Positions 13,406 through 25,100 of a DNA stretch of 64,000 bases are shown in pieces. The notes under the pieces were generated by a model. That model was not told the origin of the DNA. It saw only the letters and a list, made by a program, of their open reading frames with translations, and did no database searches. Location: NCBI GenBank assembly GCA_029379385.1, contig CM055617.1, positions 3,782,001 through 3,846,000 on the forward strand. The letters are read 5' to 3'. The translations under genes were made by a program, and so were the position numbers. Numbering within the stretch: the stretch's first letter is position 1; every line of letters starts with the position of its first letter. The DNA comes from Quillaja saponaria. Its lineage: Eukaryota; Streptophyta; Magnoliopsida; Fabales; Quillajaceae.

Positions 13406-14186
13406 TACCCAACACACATGACTTTTAATCTCACCATTCATTCTCAATAAGTCAATCACAGCCTTTCATGGAATAATAATAACTTCAAATAATTATGTTT
13501 ATAATCTAACTTTATTTATTTTTTATGAATCTACCCCAACTTTTTTTTTGATTTTATCATGAAAACCATAACTACAGTAGACATGTTGCAGACTTGAAGA
13601 GAAAAGCAAGAATGATGAAGACCCAAAATAGTTTTGGGAATTGTTATTGGAATTATTGGAGCAAAATCCCTAAAATCTGAAAAGTGAAACGCAATCCAGA
13701 TTGGGAGAAAAAGAAATCACTTAGCCATGACTAGTTTATGGTTGGGGAATCTCTTACTTCGAGAGATGCTGAGTTATATAAAATATAAAATATAATTTTT
13801 TCTTGCTTTTTCCAAAACAATATTGTCTATCACACTTTTATGGATTTAGTTATTTCTATTTAATATTTTTATTTAAATTATTAATTGATCTAAATATATA
13901 AAATTATATGCTGAGTTAAAATTTATATATATATACACACTTATCATATCATTTTTTTCATGATCTCTAATGCATGTTCTTTCTTACTTTTTTCATCATT
14001 TCTTCTTAAAAATCAAGCAATATAGATTTGTGATGATTTTAATATTTCAAAATTTGATAATTTTAAGATAAAGTTGATTAAGAAATTATATTTTAAAGAT
14101 ATAATTGACAAAATTAATAAAAAATTTAAAATATATTTAACAAAAAATAATACTTTAAGAAAAAATAAATTTTTGTTGTCAACCCA

Positions 14187-14204
14187 ATATATATATATAT
14201 ATAT
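14187..14204. repeat. (AT)9 microsatellite
   Basis: A perfect AT dinucleotide run inside AT-rich intergenic DNA. Confidence 0.9.
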
Positions 14205-14336
14205 GTGACAGAATTGGGTAATTTACATATTTGCTGATGCAAATAAATAATCATTTATATTATCTATTTAAATTTTGATATTTAGTAATTAACGGATTTC
14301 ACAAACGATTAAATTCATTACATAATCATAGGTAGA

Positions 14337-14412
14337 GGAATAATAATCACAACTAGCATACATTATGGTAATAATAATAATCACAACTAGCATACATTAT
14401 GGTAATAATAAT
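14337..14412. repeat. 34-base tandem duplication flanked by ATA/AAT units
   Basis: A 34-base unit containing TCACAACTAGCATACATTAT is present twice in tandem without mismatch. It is followed by further AAT repeats, which looks like slippage within an (AAT)n microsatellite. Confidence 0.85.
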
Positions 14413-16440
14413 AATAACAAATGATGTGATTGAATTCTGGATCATCAACTCCATTTTATTGATTAAAATCAATAATTATGATGCTTAGTTTTATATTTTT
14501 CAAGTATCATTATTGTACTGATTCTTGATATACCGTTTTTCTATTTAGCGACTGAGATATATCGAGTTTGACTTATGCACATCTCAATTAATTTATGTCA
14601 AGACTATAAATTTATTAAAATTTTACTTATTGTAACCTTATCTATGAAGATTATAACACACAAAATTATTAAATGAACACGTTTTTTTCTTTTTTTTAAG
14701 TAAACTCCTTTTGAGTAATGACACCGTTTTACTCATCACAATACTAAACTTTTTTAAGACTTAATTTTGTTTCTTTGTAAGATGAAAATTCTAGAGAATT
14801 GTACTATTATTATTTTTTATTTTTTCACTCTCATTTTTATATGAATTTCCATTTTATAGGTTATATCTTAAAAGTTTACTCTTTTTTGTTTTTAATAAAG
14901 TCATTAGTAATTACAGTTTTAAACATATTATATTTCTTGTTTAGTATAATAATTTGAAACTTCCATACATGTATTATCTTCTCTAAAAGCATTTCTATAC
15001 TCAATCTCATATTTCTTTTTTTTTTTCAATATTTCAAAATAAAAAATAATAATTTTTAATCAATTAAAAAAGATGCCAAATGACCCTTGATGTTATAAAT
15101 ACTTCTATTAGAAGTTTTAGAAACAAACATTTTGACAATTATTTCTTAATCTTGGTATGCATGTTTTTCTTCTTCTTGACAATTATTTATTCTTTTTGGT
15201 GGGCGATCCCCTTCTATTATGTTAAGTTGCTTAATACTTACTTCAACACCTTTTAAAGCCTACAATTATTTGTAGTTTCCCCACACCCTCTTTCTTTTGT
15301 ACTAAAGCATACAATCTAGCCTTCCCCAGCTTGACATATATGCTGTCATTGCCCACCCAACAACAATTATTTTTTTTTTTGGGTATATTTTTTTAAATAA
15401 AAGACCCAATTTTTTTTTCCTATTTAAAATTAAAACATATAAAAAGAAATTAGCTGAGAGGACTAAGGACAATGCTTGTGGTCGTAAGTTTCCTACGACT
15501 CCATTTAGTTGTTTATTATGGAGTTGTTATGAAGTTGGTATTGTTCAAGTCTAACAATTGAATTGGGTGCCTTTTAATCTTTGTTTATATGGTGAGAGTT
15601 TTTTTTTTTTATAAGTTCTATCTATTTGTGATTTTAAATTTTGACAGTCTATAAATTTCAAAATAGAAATATAAATTAAAAAAATTTGTATCATAAAGCT
15701 ATTTATTAAGTGTTTTGCTAGAGTTCCAAAAAAACTAATTAGACACGAGTTTTATTATAGAATTCGTTTAATTAATGAACAAATCAAATCTAAATTGTAA
15801 AAAATTTAGCTCTAAAACTCATTCAATATAGTTTAATTAAATATAAATTGAATTCGAACCTATAAAAAATTTGAGAAGCCAAACTCGAAATTATTACATT
15901 TTTTTAGTTTGAGTTCTGCCCGTTTACCAATAACAATTTCCTTCCCATTAAGCCATTAACAAAAAAAAAAAAACCCACTGCCCCCGGATCAGGGACGTGT
16001 TTGTGATTTTTTACCCTGAGTAGCCTTCAACTGTTCAAGTCGGATGCGGTGCAAATAACTACTCCCGTGAGAGGACAGCTTACACTATACCCACAACACA
16101 AGTCTTGGAAAATATCACGAGCTTCAATCCTGAAAAAAAGGTTTTCTTTTTTTGTTTTTTGTTTTTCCAACACGAAAGGAAAATTAAATTTCATTGCCAA
16201 GCTACAAATTTTTAATTTAAAGGAGGAAAAGGTATCCCAGAAAGAAAAAAGCAATAAGTACTACAGAAAGGAATGAAATTGAATGAGAATCATGTGAACT
16301 TCTACCTCTCTGGGTCTCTTTCTCTCTGAATCAATCAAAAGCCTTCAACTTGTAAAATCCAACAACCTTTTCTAGCTTGTTTTGGTTTGTGCATTTTGTC
16401 TCTTGGGAGGTTCTTGGATTTATATTTTTTATTTTTATCA

Positions 16441-19400
16441 ATGGCTTCAAGTGTTTCAAAATTCATCAAGTGTGTGACGGTTGGAGATGGAGCTGTAGGG
16501 AAGACCTGCATGCTCATTTGTTATACAAGCAATAAATTTCCCACGGTTTGTTTATGCTTTTTACTAAATATTCATATGGGTCTATCAGTTTTCGTTGTTA
16601 ATTATGTTTAGCATCTTGCTGTTGCAGTTTTCTTGAGATTATAGTTATGTGTATGCCTATTTGTGTTCGCGTGCGAGGGTGTGTGTGGGTTGAGAAAAGA
16701 GGGAAAGCTATAAACTTAGCCCCTGATAGAATATTGAGGAAGGCCCCATTTGTTATCTGGGTTTTAGCCATGTTGCTGTGGTTATTCCCTTGAATGTTTT
16801 GTCTTATCACTTACATTTTTGGGCTCTGATTTTTCTTTTTTGGTTGGGAATGGGTTCATTATCAGGATTATATTCCCACGGTGTTTGATAACTTCAGTGC
16901 AAATGTGGTTGTTGAAGGCACGACTGTCAATTTAGGCCTCTGGGATACAGCTGGTAAGTATTCTAAAGTGTACTTATTTTTTAGCTCAATAGTCAAAGGA
17001 AAAGATACTAATTGGTCCGAACTTGAATCCTAATTTTGGTTATCTGAAAGTGAAAGCAATTTTTGCCAAATTGGAGAAGATTTGTTATATTGAAAATGGT
17101 CATATGGATTTTAATGTGTCTCATAGGGCAAGAGGATTACAATAGATTAAGGCCTTTGAGCTATAGAGGAGCAGATGTCTTCGTCTTGGCTTTCTCCCTA
17201 GTCAGTCGTGCAAGCTATGAGAACATACTAAAAAAGGTTCCTTTTCTTTTTTATTATTATCTCACTCTTATTTCATTTGGTTATATGGATTTTTCTATTG
17301 ATTCCTAATATGTATATCCCAAATTTTGGCCAGTGGATCCCTGAACTTCAGCATTATGCCCCTGGCATTCCAGTGGTACTGGTTGGCACCAAATTGGGTG
17401 AGCCGCTACTCACTAGCATAAATCATATACTTGTCTGTCCAGTCCCCTTTTCTCCTAGTTAGTATATGTCCAACGTTTACATAGTAGTTTGATGCAAGTA
17501 TGAACATAGATAAAACCCCCAATATAAAAGCATGTGCTGCTATCCCCTCCAAAACAACCATAGGCATTGAGCCTGTAAGGCTATAAGCCTATAACGGTTG
17601 CAATAGAAAACATATTCATGTGTATGCTCGTTTGGTGCCTAGAGTAAGGAAATCCTATATAATATAATGCTTGAAAAGGTTTGGGAGTCTGTGGAATAGT
17701 ATTATTTGCATAAATCTCTTACACCTCATTAACTTCATTGACATTATCTGTTAAAACTCATAAAAGATTACCACCTCATGTTAAGGAGCAGCTTAGTGTG
17801 CAACTGGATATTATTAATACATCTTTCTGGTTGCATTTTTGTGATCCACTGGTTGAATATAGACTTATATTTGATTAAATATGTTCTTTCAGAAAATCAT
17901 ACTGATTCTAAAATCCGCACTTTCTATTGCACAAAGGACAAGTCTAGCACTGTAGTGCCCTTAAGAATGATTGTTGTTGCCAATATATACATGAATATTC
18001 TCATTCTATTCATGACTTTTCAATGTAATTTCTATTAGGCTTCACGGTCAGTTTGTTTATCATCAGAAATTCAGAATAATGTTACAAACATTAACATGGC
18101 AGAATGGGATTGCTGAGATAGGCTTTTTGTGGAAATAGCCAGCAATGAAATTGCAATTGAATTTGATTACATCAAATGTTTAGCTTAATCTTTTTAACTA
18201 TGATGTTCCTTCAATCATTTTCCACTTCTGATTTAGTCTATCCAAGTATAGATGACATTCGCCTAAAATTCCTATATAAAACAATAGAATCTGTATACTT
18301 TATATTACTAGAAGATAGCAAAAATCTATCCATTACATAGGATATATTGACAAAATCTTGAGTTCTGCATCTAACTCATGGTTTACAATGGCGACATAGA
18401 TCTTCGTGAAGACAAGCACTATTTAGCTGATCATCCAGGCCTGGTGCCTGTGACTGCTGCACAGGTTCCAAATCTTTCATTTGTAGCCCTGAATCTTCAT
18501 ACTATAGTTTCTGTAATTGTGTTCATTGCAAATGATGGAATTTATATGGCCAGGGTGAGGAACTCTGTAAACAGATCGGAGCTGCATATTATATAGAATG
18601 CAGCTCGAAGACTCAGCAGGTATGCATACTAGCATTTATTGACATATTTTTTCAAGGTGTGCAAGCTTGCATACATATCTGAAGCTGTGATTATAGTCCA
18701 TTTTTTTGAAGTATGAATGTATATATGCTGGGTACAATAATGACAGGAAAGTCTTACATGACATTTAGTTGGGTACGGTGGACCCAGCACTGAAAGAGAG
18801 CGAGATCATGGAATATTCTGTTTGGGAATGAAAGATGTTTTTCAAGCAGAACAGCTACTGAAGCATGAGAGATGAAGTTAATAGTACAGAAATTATTACA
18901 TTTCACTGCCATTGATACGTAGTAAAACATGGTGGAATTTCTATATAATGCTCAAAAAAATTACTTCTGTTGGGATGATACGACGAAATGATTAGAATAT
19001 TATGACTGTGGTGACAGTTCCAAAGCTATTCTCAGATGCTTTTTGCTTTGTTTTTCTTTTCCCCCTGGAAAATAAGGATGAACTTATTTGATGGCAATAT
19101 TACTATCGTGTAATTTCCATAATCAGTCTGAGCTGCCTGATGTTTTCCTGAACATCTTACGTCCAAGGAATATAGGGATTAATGTTAGCATATGGTATCA
19201 TAGTTTCACCTCGAAGGATGTTGTCCTGTCACGCAAAGTTTTGCTCTTGGCCTGAGATAATTGTACTTTTCCAAATGGCAGCCTTCTTTATTCTTTTTTC
19301 AATGAAATTGCAGAATGTGAAATCAGTTTTTGATGCTGCAATCAAGATGGTTATCAAGCCGCCACAAAAACAAAAGGAGAAGAAGAAAAAACCTCGTCGG

Positions 19401-19904
19401 GGATGTCTATTGTGAGTATCTTATATCTAAGTTTTATTGCTTGCTTACTATTACTTTATGCCATCTGTTTGGATAACATATCCTATTTTCGTTAGAAGCT
19501 ATTCGTAGCAACCGCCATAAAATCACAGTTCTGGCAGTTTCAAGCATTGCACTGTAGTTCATATAGCTAAGCTAACCATGCTGAAGTTACACTTCCAATT
19601 GTTTTGGGCTTTTGTCCCTATAACTTCTATATATGTGGCCAGTTGGCCAACTTTATGATTCTGAAAGACACTAATGTCTACTATATTATCTTGCAAGCCC
19701 CTGTTGTACTATTGCAAAAAGGAGAGATCTGTACAGACTCCAGGGATGGCAGCTAGGCTTATAATACTTTATCACTAGCGTATATTTGAAGCCTTGATTG
19801 TTATACTTTTGATTTTCCGGTTCTAAGTTTAGCGGGCATAATTTATTTCTCATTTATACTGCAGAAACGTCCTCTGTGGAAGGAATCTTGTTCGTCACAA
19901 GTGA
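16441..19904 (+). CDS. Type-II ROP/RAC small GTPase (ROP9/10/11 class)
   Basis: Eight exons: 16441-16545, 16866-16953, 17127-17236, 17334-17397, 18400-18464, 18554-18619, 19314-19411 and 19865-19904. Together they give 636 nt and 211 residues. Rho-family motifs are intact: P-loop GDGAVGKT (15-22), effector YIPTVFDNF (37-45), WDTAGQ with Gln66, GTKLDLRED, and SSK before the last helix. The C-terminus has a polybasic stretch ([11 protein letters not shown]) and a GC-CG box, GCLLNVLCG, with Cys197 and Cys203. That marks type-II ROPs, which are S-acylated rather than prenylated. The extra eighth exon, encoding only the last 12 residues plus part of a Leu codon, is also typical of type II. These GTPases sit at the plasma membrane and act in polarity, cell-wall patterning and abscisic-acid signalling. 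Which of ROP9, 10 or 11 it equals cannot be decided here. Intron 4 (17398-18399) is about 1 kb and holds nothing coding. Confidence 0.96.
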
Positions 19905-20836
19905 AATCTCCCAATCAAAATTTCATCCTTGACCATATGCCATTGAGGAACTTCATCGATCAGGCTGTTAGGAATTCTTGGAGTAGACTTTCCATCAGAT
20001 GGCTGGAACATTGGAGCATAGCTATCCCTTTTTCTAATTTCTTAGTAGGTTTATATCCAATTAGAAGTAAAATGAATATAATCTGGGATATAACTTGTTT
20101 GGTAGATAAAAAAGCTTTTTGTTATTAAAGCAGAATCTACATAGAGCTGTACTTGTAGTTTTTCTTGAGGCATTGACTTCAGTTGTGCTATATACATATT
20201 TACTGTTTGGTTTGAAATGTTCTCTTCAAGAAAATTAATTGGAGACCTGATAATATCACTCTAGTAATTTTATGGCTACACAAAATTTATGCCATGACCT
20301 CCTCAACCTCAGTAGTGAGCGAGCTAACATTAGTTAGCAGGTCATAGACTTTACAATAATCTTTTCAGCAGCCACAATTTACCGCAAGTAAGAAATCAGT
20401 TATACCCTGCTCATGTGATGAGGCTTGGGTTGGTATGTTGCAGAGTAGCATACAGCCCTACTTTCCAAATTTGCTTTTTCTTGTGTACTCCCCCCGTTGC
20501 AGGGTTAGTCTTGATTACATTACCACTAGCAATACATTGCGGCAATGTTATAATTGTAATACAACCTCACAAAATTGACAAACTTAGTCTTAGCAAAAAA
20601 TAAATAAAAATTGACACTTAGTACACTTTGCATTTAAAAGGGTTAAGGGCATCATCTGAAACCAACATTCATATTTACATTGTCCTAGTTCCAAAGGCTA
20701 CATCAAAACCAAATAAGTTACATGTAATTTGCAATGCTATCAATTATCTGAAAGACAGTTGGTTCCAAGTGTTACAATGCTACAGAGAGAGGCAAGAAGT
20801 AATGAATTTAAGAAGTAACTCGTTTACAAGGTTAGT
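19905..20836. other. 3' flank of the ROP gene
   Basis: The ROP 3' untranslated region, probably ending near 20130-20230 where AT-rich sequence follows, then a spacer with no recognisable gene. Small open frames here have no supported product. Confidence 0.45.
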
Positions 20837-21806
20837 TCAGGAATCAAATTCCTCTAGCAATCCTTCTGACAGCCCGATTTCTTCCAACTTCGTAACATTT
20901 TTAACTTCAAATTCCAAAGCAACCTGAAAGTACATATATTGAATGTATAATAGACCGATAAAGCAAAACCCTCTCCAACAGGGATCCAGATCATCTCTTA
21001 TTCAAGAATAGGAGAAGGATTTATCCTAGATCCAAGGGACAAAAATATTTAGCAACTAGATACATTTTTTGCGAGAGAAATATGGAGCATTAGATTTGAA
21101 ACAGAATCCTCTCCGGTAAAGGAGAGGATCCAAATCCCTCCAACAGAAAGTTCATCACCAAAACCACCACCATGTGTATGTGTTAACTTCATCACTGAGC
21201 ACAAGAATGACAAAATCCAATAACCATATGGGCGTGCTAGTTTAGATTCATGAGACGACCCTAGTGCCAATAGTGATCAGCAGAAAATCAAACCACATGA
21301 AGTACGACAAAAGCTCAAGTAAGATGGAATATTTTAATAAAAAAATTGAATACAGCATCAACCGTATCCCCCAAGACATATCAAGCAAAAACTGATCTGC
21401 CAAATTACAATTCAACAACAAATCAAATACAAGAAGTCATCTGCTTGACAGCAGTTCATCAACCCTACCTCCATTATTAGAAAGGCAGAAACAGGAGGGA
21501 TTTTTGGGTCAAATGCAAGTTTGGGCACCTAACTATGTGTCTGGGCAACACAGGTTGCACGCTTTCCAACAGTTAAGATATCTACAAAGGTCCCTCAAAA
21601 GAGAAAATAGTATCTACAGAGTGAGAATAATCTGCACCCACCGAGAACACATTGAAGGAACAAACTTGCATTTGACAATTGACAAAGCAAAAGGGTGAGG
21701 ATAAGAGACTGTGAACATAAGCAGGTAGTCACTTACCACCCATCCTCTGAAAGTGCGTGAGTTAGATGACGACCTCGGGGAGTTAACCAACACCCTCCTT
21801 ACAGCA
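20837..21806 (-). CDS. two unassigned candidate exons downstream of SUO
   Basis: Exon A spans 21737-21806, with a TTGCCTTCAG acceptor and a TGGGTG/GTAAGT donor. Exon B spans 20837-20923, with a pyrimidine-rich ACTTTCAG acceptor and a TGA stop at 20837-20839. Joined, they stay open for 23 plus 28 codons, with a basic Ser/Arg-rich first part (RRVLVNSPRSSSNSRTFRGWV core) and an acidic end (KLEEIGLSEGLLEEFDS). Exon A needs two bases from an upstream exon. The nearest consensus donor, GCTT/GTAAGT at about 22125, lies in the SUO 3' region, and splicing from it would put both exons in the SUO frame, after the SUO stop. They may therefore be spliced 3' untranslated exons of SUO, a readthrough extension, or the end of a small unknown gene. 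I do not recognise the product. Confidence 0.35.
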
Positions 21807-22168
21807 CTGAAGGCAAGAAAAAAAAATGAAAAATTAAATTCAAAGCAGCACGAAAACATTCAAAGTATATAAAGCACCAGAGAAAGAAAATGACAAAAGC
21901 AGACAATTGTCCTTACTTCCAAATATGAACTCATTTAATTAACATAAAAAATGGCAGTTGGAAAAATGCCACGAAACTGTTTCTGTATCATTATATATAA
22001 ACATTTCTTCCTCATCAATGCTACTTCTTCAAATTTACAGTAGCACAAGCCAGGAAATAATATCAGAGCCCAATCTCTCTCAAAAGGCTCTGAAACAAAT
22101 GCAGTTAAATATGCAGAAACAAAAACTTACAAGCATGCACTGTCCCCAGAATGTACCAATACACAATG
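21807..22168 (-). other. SUO 3' untranslated region with possible introns
   Basis: Downstream of the SUO stop the minus strand carries intron-like borders: donors at about 22125 (GCTTGTAAGT) and 21916 (GGAAGTAAGG) and an acceptor TTTGTTTCAG near 22090. This suggests a spliced 3' untranslated region. No open frame with its own start codon is convincing. Confidence 0.4.
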
Positions 22169-25100
22169 TTATTGCCACGAGGATCGCTTGTAGCCATCCC
22201 ACCCTCCCTCAGATTCCTTCCCCTTGAGAAGGCCACCAGCCACCTGGAACATCCTTGCCTGCTCCTCCGCTAGAGATTGTGAACTAGCAAGAGAAAATTG
22301 CCTGGGTGCAAGGGGAATAGTCTCATCTCTCCCCTCTAGCTCTGGACCTCCAGGCCCAGTGTTAAGATCTAAACCTTGTCTTCCCCATCTCCTACTGCCC
22401 TCAGCACTAGTACTATTGCTGCCCTCTGCAAGGCTAACAGCATAGGGCCTAGGATAATGGGATGAAACCGTACCAGGAGGTCCTGGAAACTGTGAGCTTA
22501 CTGCAGGGAAGCAAAGTCTCCCACCAGAAGTAGAATCCAGATAAGTAGCTGAACCACCTGAAAAAGAGGCTGATGGAAGAGGGAAGCTTGATCCAAAAGG
22601 GAAGACAGGATATTGAAATGGAGCAGGGGTAGGAGCACGAGCAAGTGCAGGTGGAAATGCCACTGCAGGAGATGATGACAATACTGGGCCCCTGTAAACA
22701 TCAGACCCAAATGGGCTGCCACCGGTTGACGGACCCAACATCCTTTGTGGACCATTAGTTGCAACAATTGAAAATGGCGGATCCCCTTTCTCAGGCATAA
22801 TTGACGAAATAGTGACAGCAGAGTAAGTATTCCCTGTGGAAGGATACCACGGTGAGAGGTTTCCTATTTCTGTATTGCTCATCCTAAGTCCATAAAGGGG
22901 AGGTTGAGATGGCACACCACTTCTCACATTCTGGATAAACAATGATGGTTCGCCACTGACCTCATCAACAGCAGGTCCATTGTTCAAATCAAAGTCCCTA
23001 CAAACATTCACCTTGCTATTTGGAGAACTACCTGATAATGGTTTGACTGGCACAAGGGGCATGTCCAATCTGTGACTATTGCTTGTGGAGCAATTGCCAA
23101 CATTAGAAGCTTCATCAACTAGGTTTAAATCAAGATCAAGTCCGCCAGAGCAATGAATAGGTGCTGAAGCCAGCATTTTATGGCGTGCTGACTCATGATC
23201 ATTACTTGGGAGAGATACAGTTTCTGTTTGACGACCACAAGCATGGGAAGCAATATCCTCAAGTATCCTTTCATCAGGTATATTCAAGTCAATATCCAGT
23301 GGGGGACGATTTGGTTTTCCAGCTGTGGTGTCAGGTAGAATAGCACTTGTTGTACCCAGAGGCATTTCTAGAGCTTTTCTGGGCTCAGCTGGCCGGAATG
23401 CACTTGTGGTTGCTGACCCTCTCCAACCAAGTTCCATTTTACATTTCACCAAGTCCTCAGGTGGAAGGAAAAGCCCCTTTGCAGCAGCCACTGTAATCAA
23501 AGTAGGAATGCTGCCAGACACAGATGAAGCAGGACAAGCCACTGGACTAATCAATTGAACAGGAGCTGAAGCTCCTGTTGCCTTCATGCCATTCAGTTCC
23601 CAGCATTTCCCATCATCTGCATTAAGACCTTCATTTAAATCGAATTCAACTTTTGTACCAATATCAAACGCTCCAGCAGCCAACACCAAAGAACTATCTG
23701 CAGTGGTAGATGTGCATTCCTCTGTTTCTAGAGTCACTTTGGAGCCTTTACAGCCCAGACACTGTTCTGTTTCTTGTGAAGAAATGCTTGGTGTAGCCTT
23801 GTGCAGGATTTTTTCCTCACGAACCTCCTTTGATTTGGAGTTCTCCACATACTCACCATTATGACCAGGAACATCTGACCCTAAAACTCCATTTTCAGGT
23901 TTAGCCAGAGCATTACTTTCACGCTCATTACTTTGATCTTGAGATTCATTAACATGATTCTCATCATCCTTTCCGTCTTTACGTTCATCAACATTTTCTG
24001 GACACCCGTCTATTCCAGAACCAGAAGGATGGACCACAGCCTCATCTGTTCCTTTTACAGACTCAAGCTGCATCATAACGGCAGGAGAGTTCTCAGCTGT
24101 CTGCACACTACTATTTAACGCCCCAATCATGCAGTTCTTGCCCTTGACATCAACTTCTGTTGAGGGGGATGATGATGATTTTTCATCTGCTTCCATCTCA
24201 ACTTCTACACTCAAGTCACCATTGATCTTATCTTCAAATAATAAGGAATCACCAACATCACACTTTTCGTCATGGTTTTCATGCAGATATACTTCCCCAA
24301 CTACCTTTCTCTTATGTGTCCTGTCAGCCTCACTATCAGTGGCTTTATCTCTAGTGCTTTCAGGGAAGGAAGTCAATGAAGCAGAAGCTGGATTTCCATT
24401 CAATTTTACTTTGCTTTGTAAGCAGGTGTCGGCAATATTCTGAGTATCCATATCAGAAGAAGTAATATGCCTGTTTTGATCTCCAGCACCTTTCCCTTCA
24501 ACTAAAAGATCAGATTCCCTGTTACCAATATTAGCCCCTAAATCACCAGAAACAGTATGCTGCTTCTCATGTTCATCATCAATACTGTCACTAGATTGAA
24601 CCTGGTCCTGAACAAAAGCTTCCTGAGATTTGACTTGCACACCATTGCGCGGGCAGGACTGTTCAACCAAGGCGGTGGTTGTTTGTGGAGAACCAGTTGG
24701 CACAACCAAATCAGATTTAAAGATCTCTCCAGCTGCCACACTAGCAAGCAGGTTCATCCCTAAATCATCTGCCGCTGACACGGAAGCATTATCTCCAGAG
24801 TACTTGACACAACTAGCAATTAAAGCATTGATTGAGCTAAAAGAAGCATCCTGCAAATTCCCTGATTTATTTTCATTTCCAGATGATGATGAAGCAGCTT
24901 TTGACAATTCTAACAATTTCTTATCGCTGCCACCAGTCTTACAACCCTCTTCATCAGTAGCAGTAGCAGTAGCAGGTGACCTGTCAGCCTCATCAGCTCC
25001 AGTCAATACATCTTTGAAATCATTGCTTTGCCAGGACTCAGTATTGAAAACTGCGGTAACATTAGCTCGATATGAATCACATTTTTCCTTTAAGCAATGA

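Larger units (their letters stand above)
11241..16440. other. 5.2 kb AT-rich intergenic region, DEG9 5' end to ROP 5' end
   Basis: The ends should hold the divergent promoters and leaders of DEG9 (left) and ROP (right). The middle, about 11450-15950, is extremely AT-rich and contains no credible coding exon on either strand. It holds the diverged tandem array, the 34-base tandem repeat and an AT microsatellite listed separately. The base composition and repeats suggest degraded, nested non-coding DNA, but no terminal repeats or transposase remains could be identified. Confidence 0.6.

Noticed and set aside
16049..16276. 75-codon frames on both strands in the ROP leader
   Set aside because: Complementary frames in a low-complexity T-rich region upstream of the ROP start codon; no coding evidence.
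24129..25100. several plus-strand frames of 68-156 codons
   Set aside because: They lie antisense to the 4.4 kb SUO exon and show no motif. Long exons commonly create such antisense frames.
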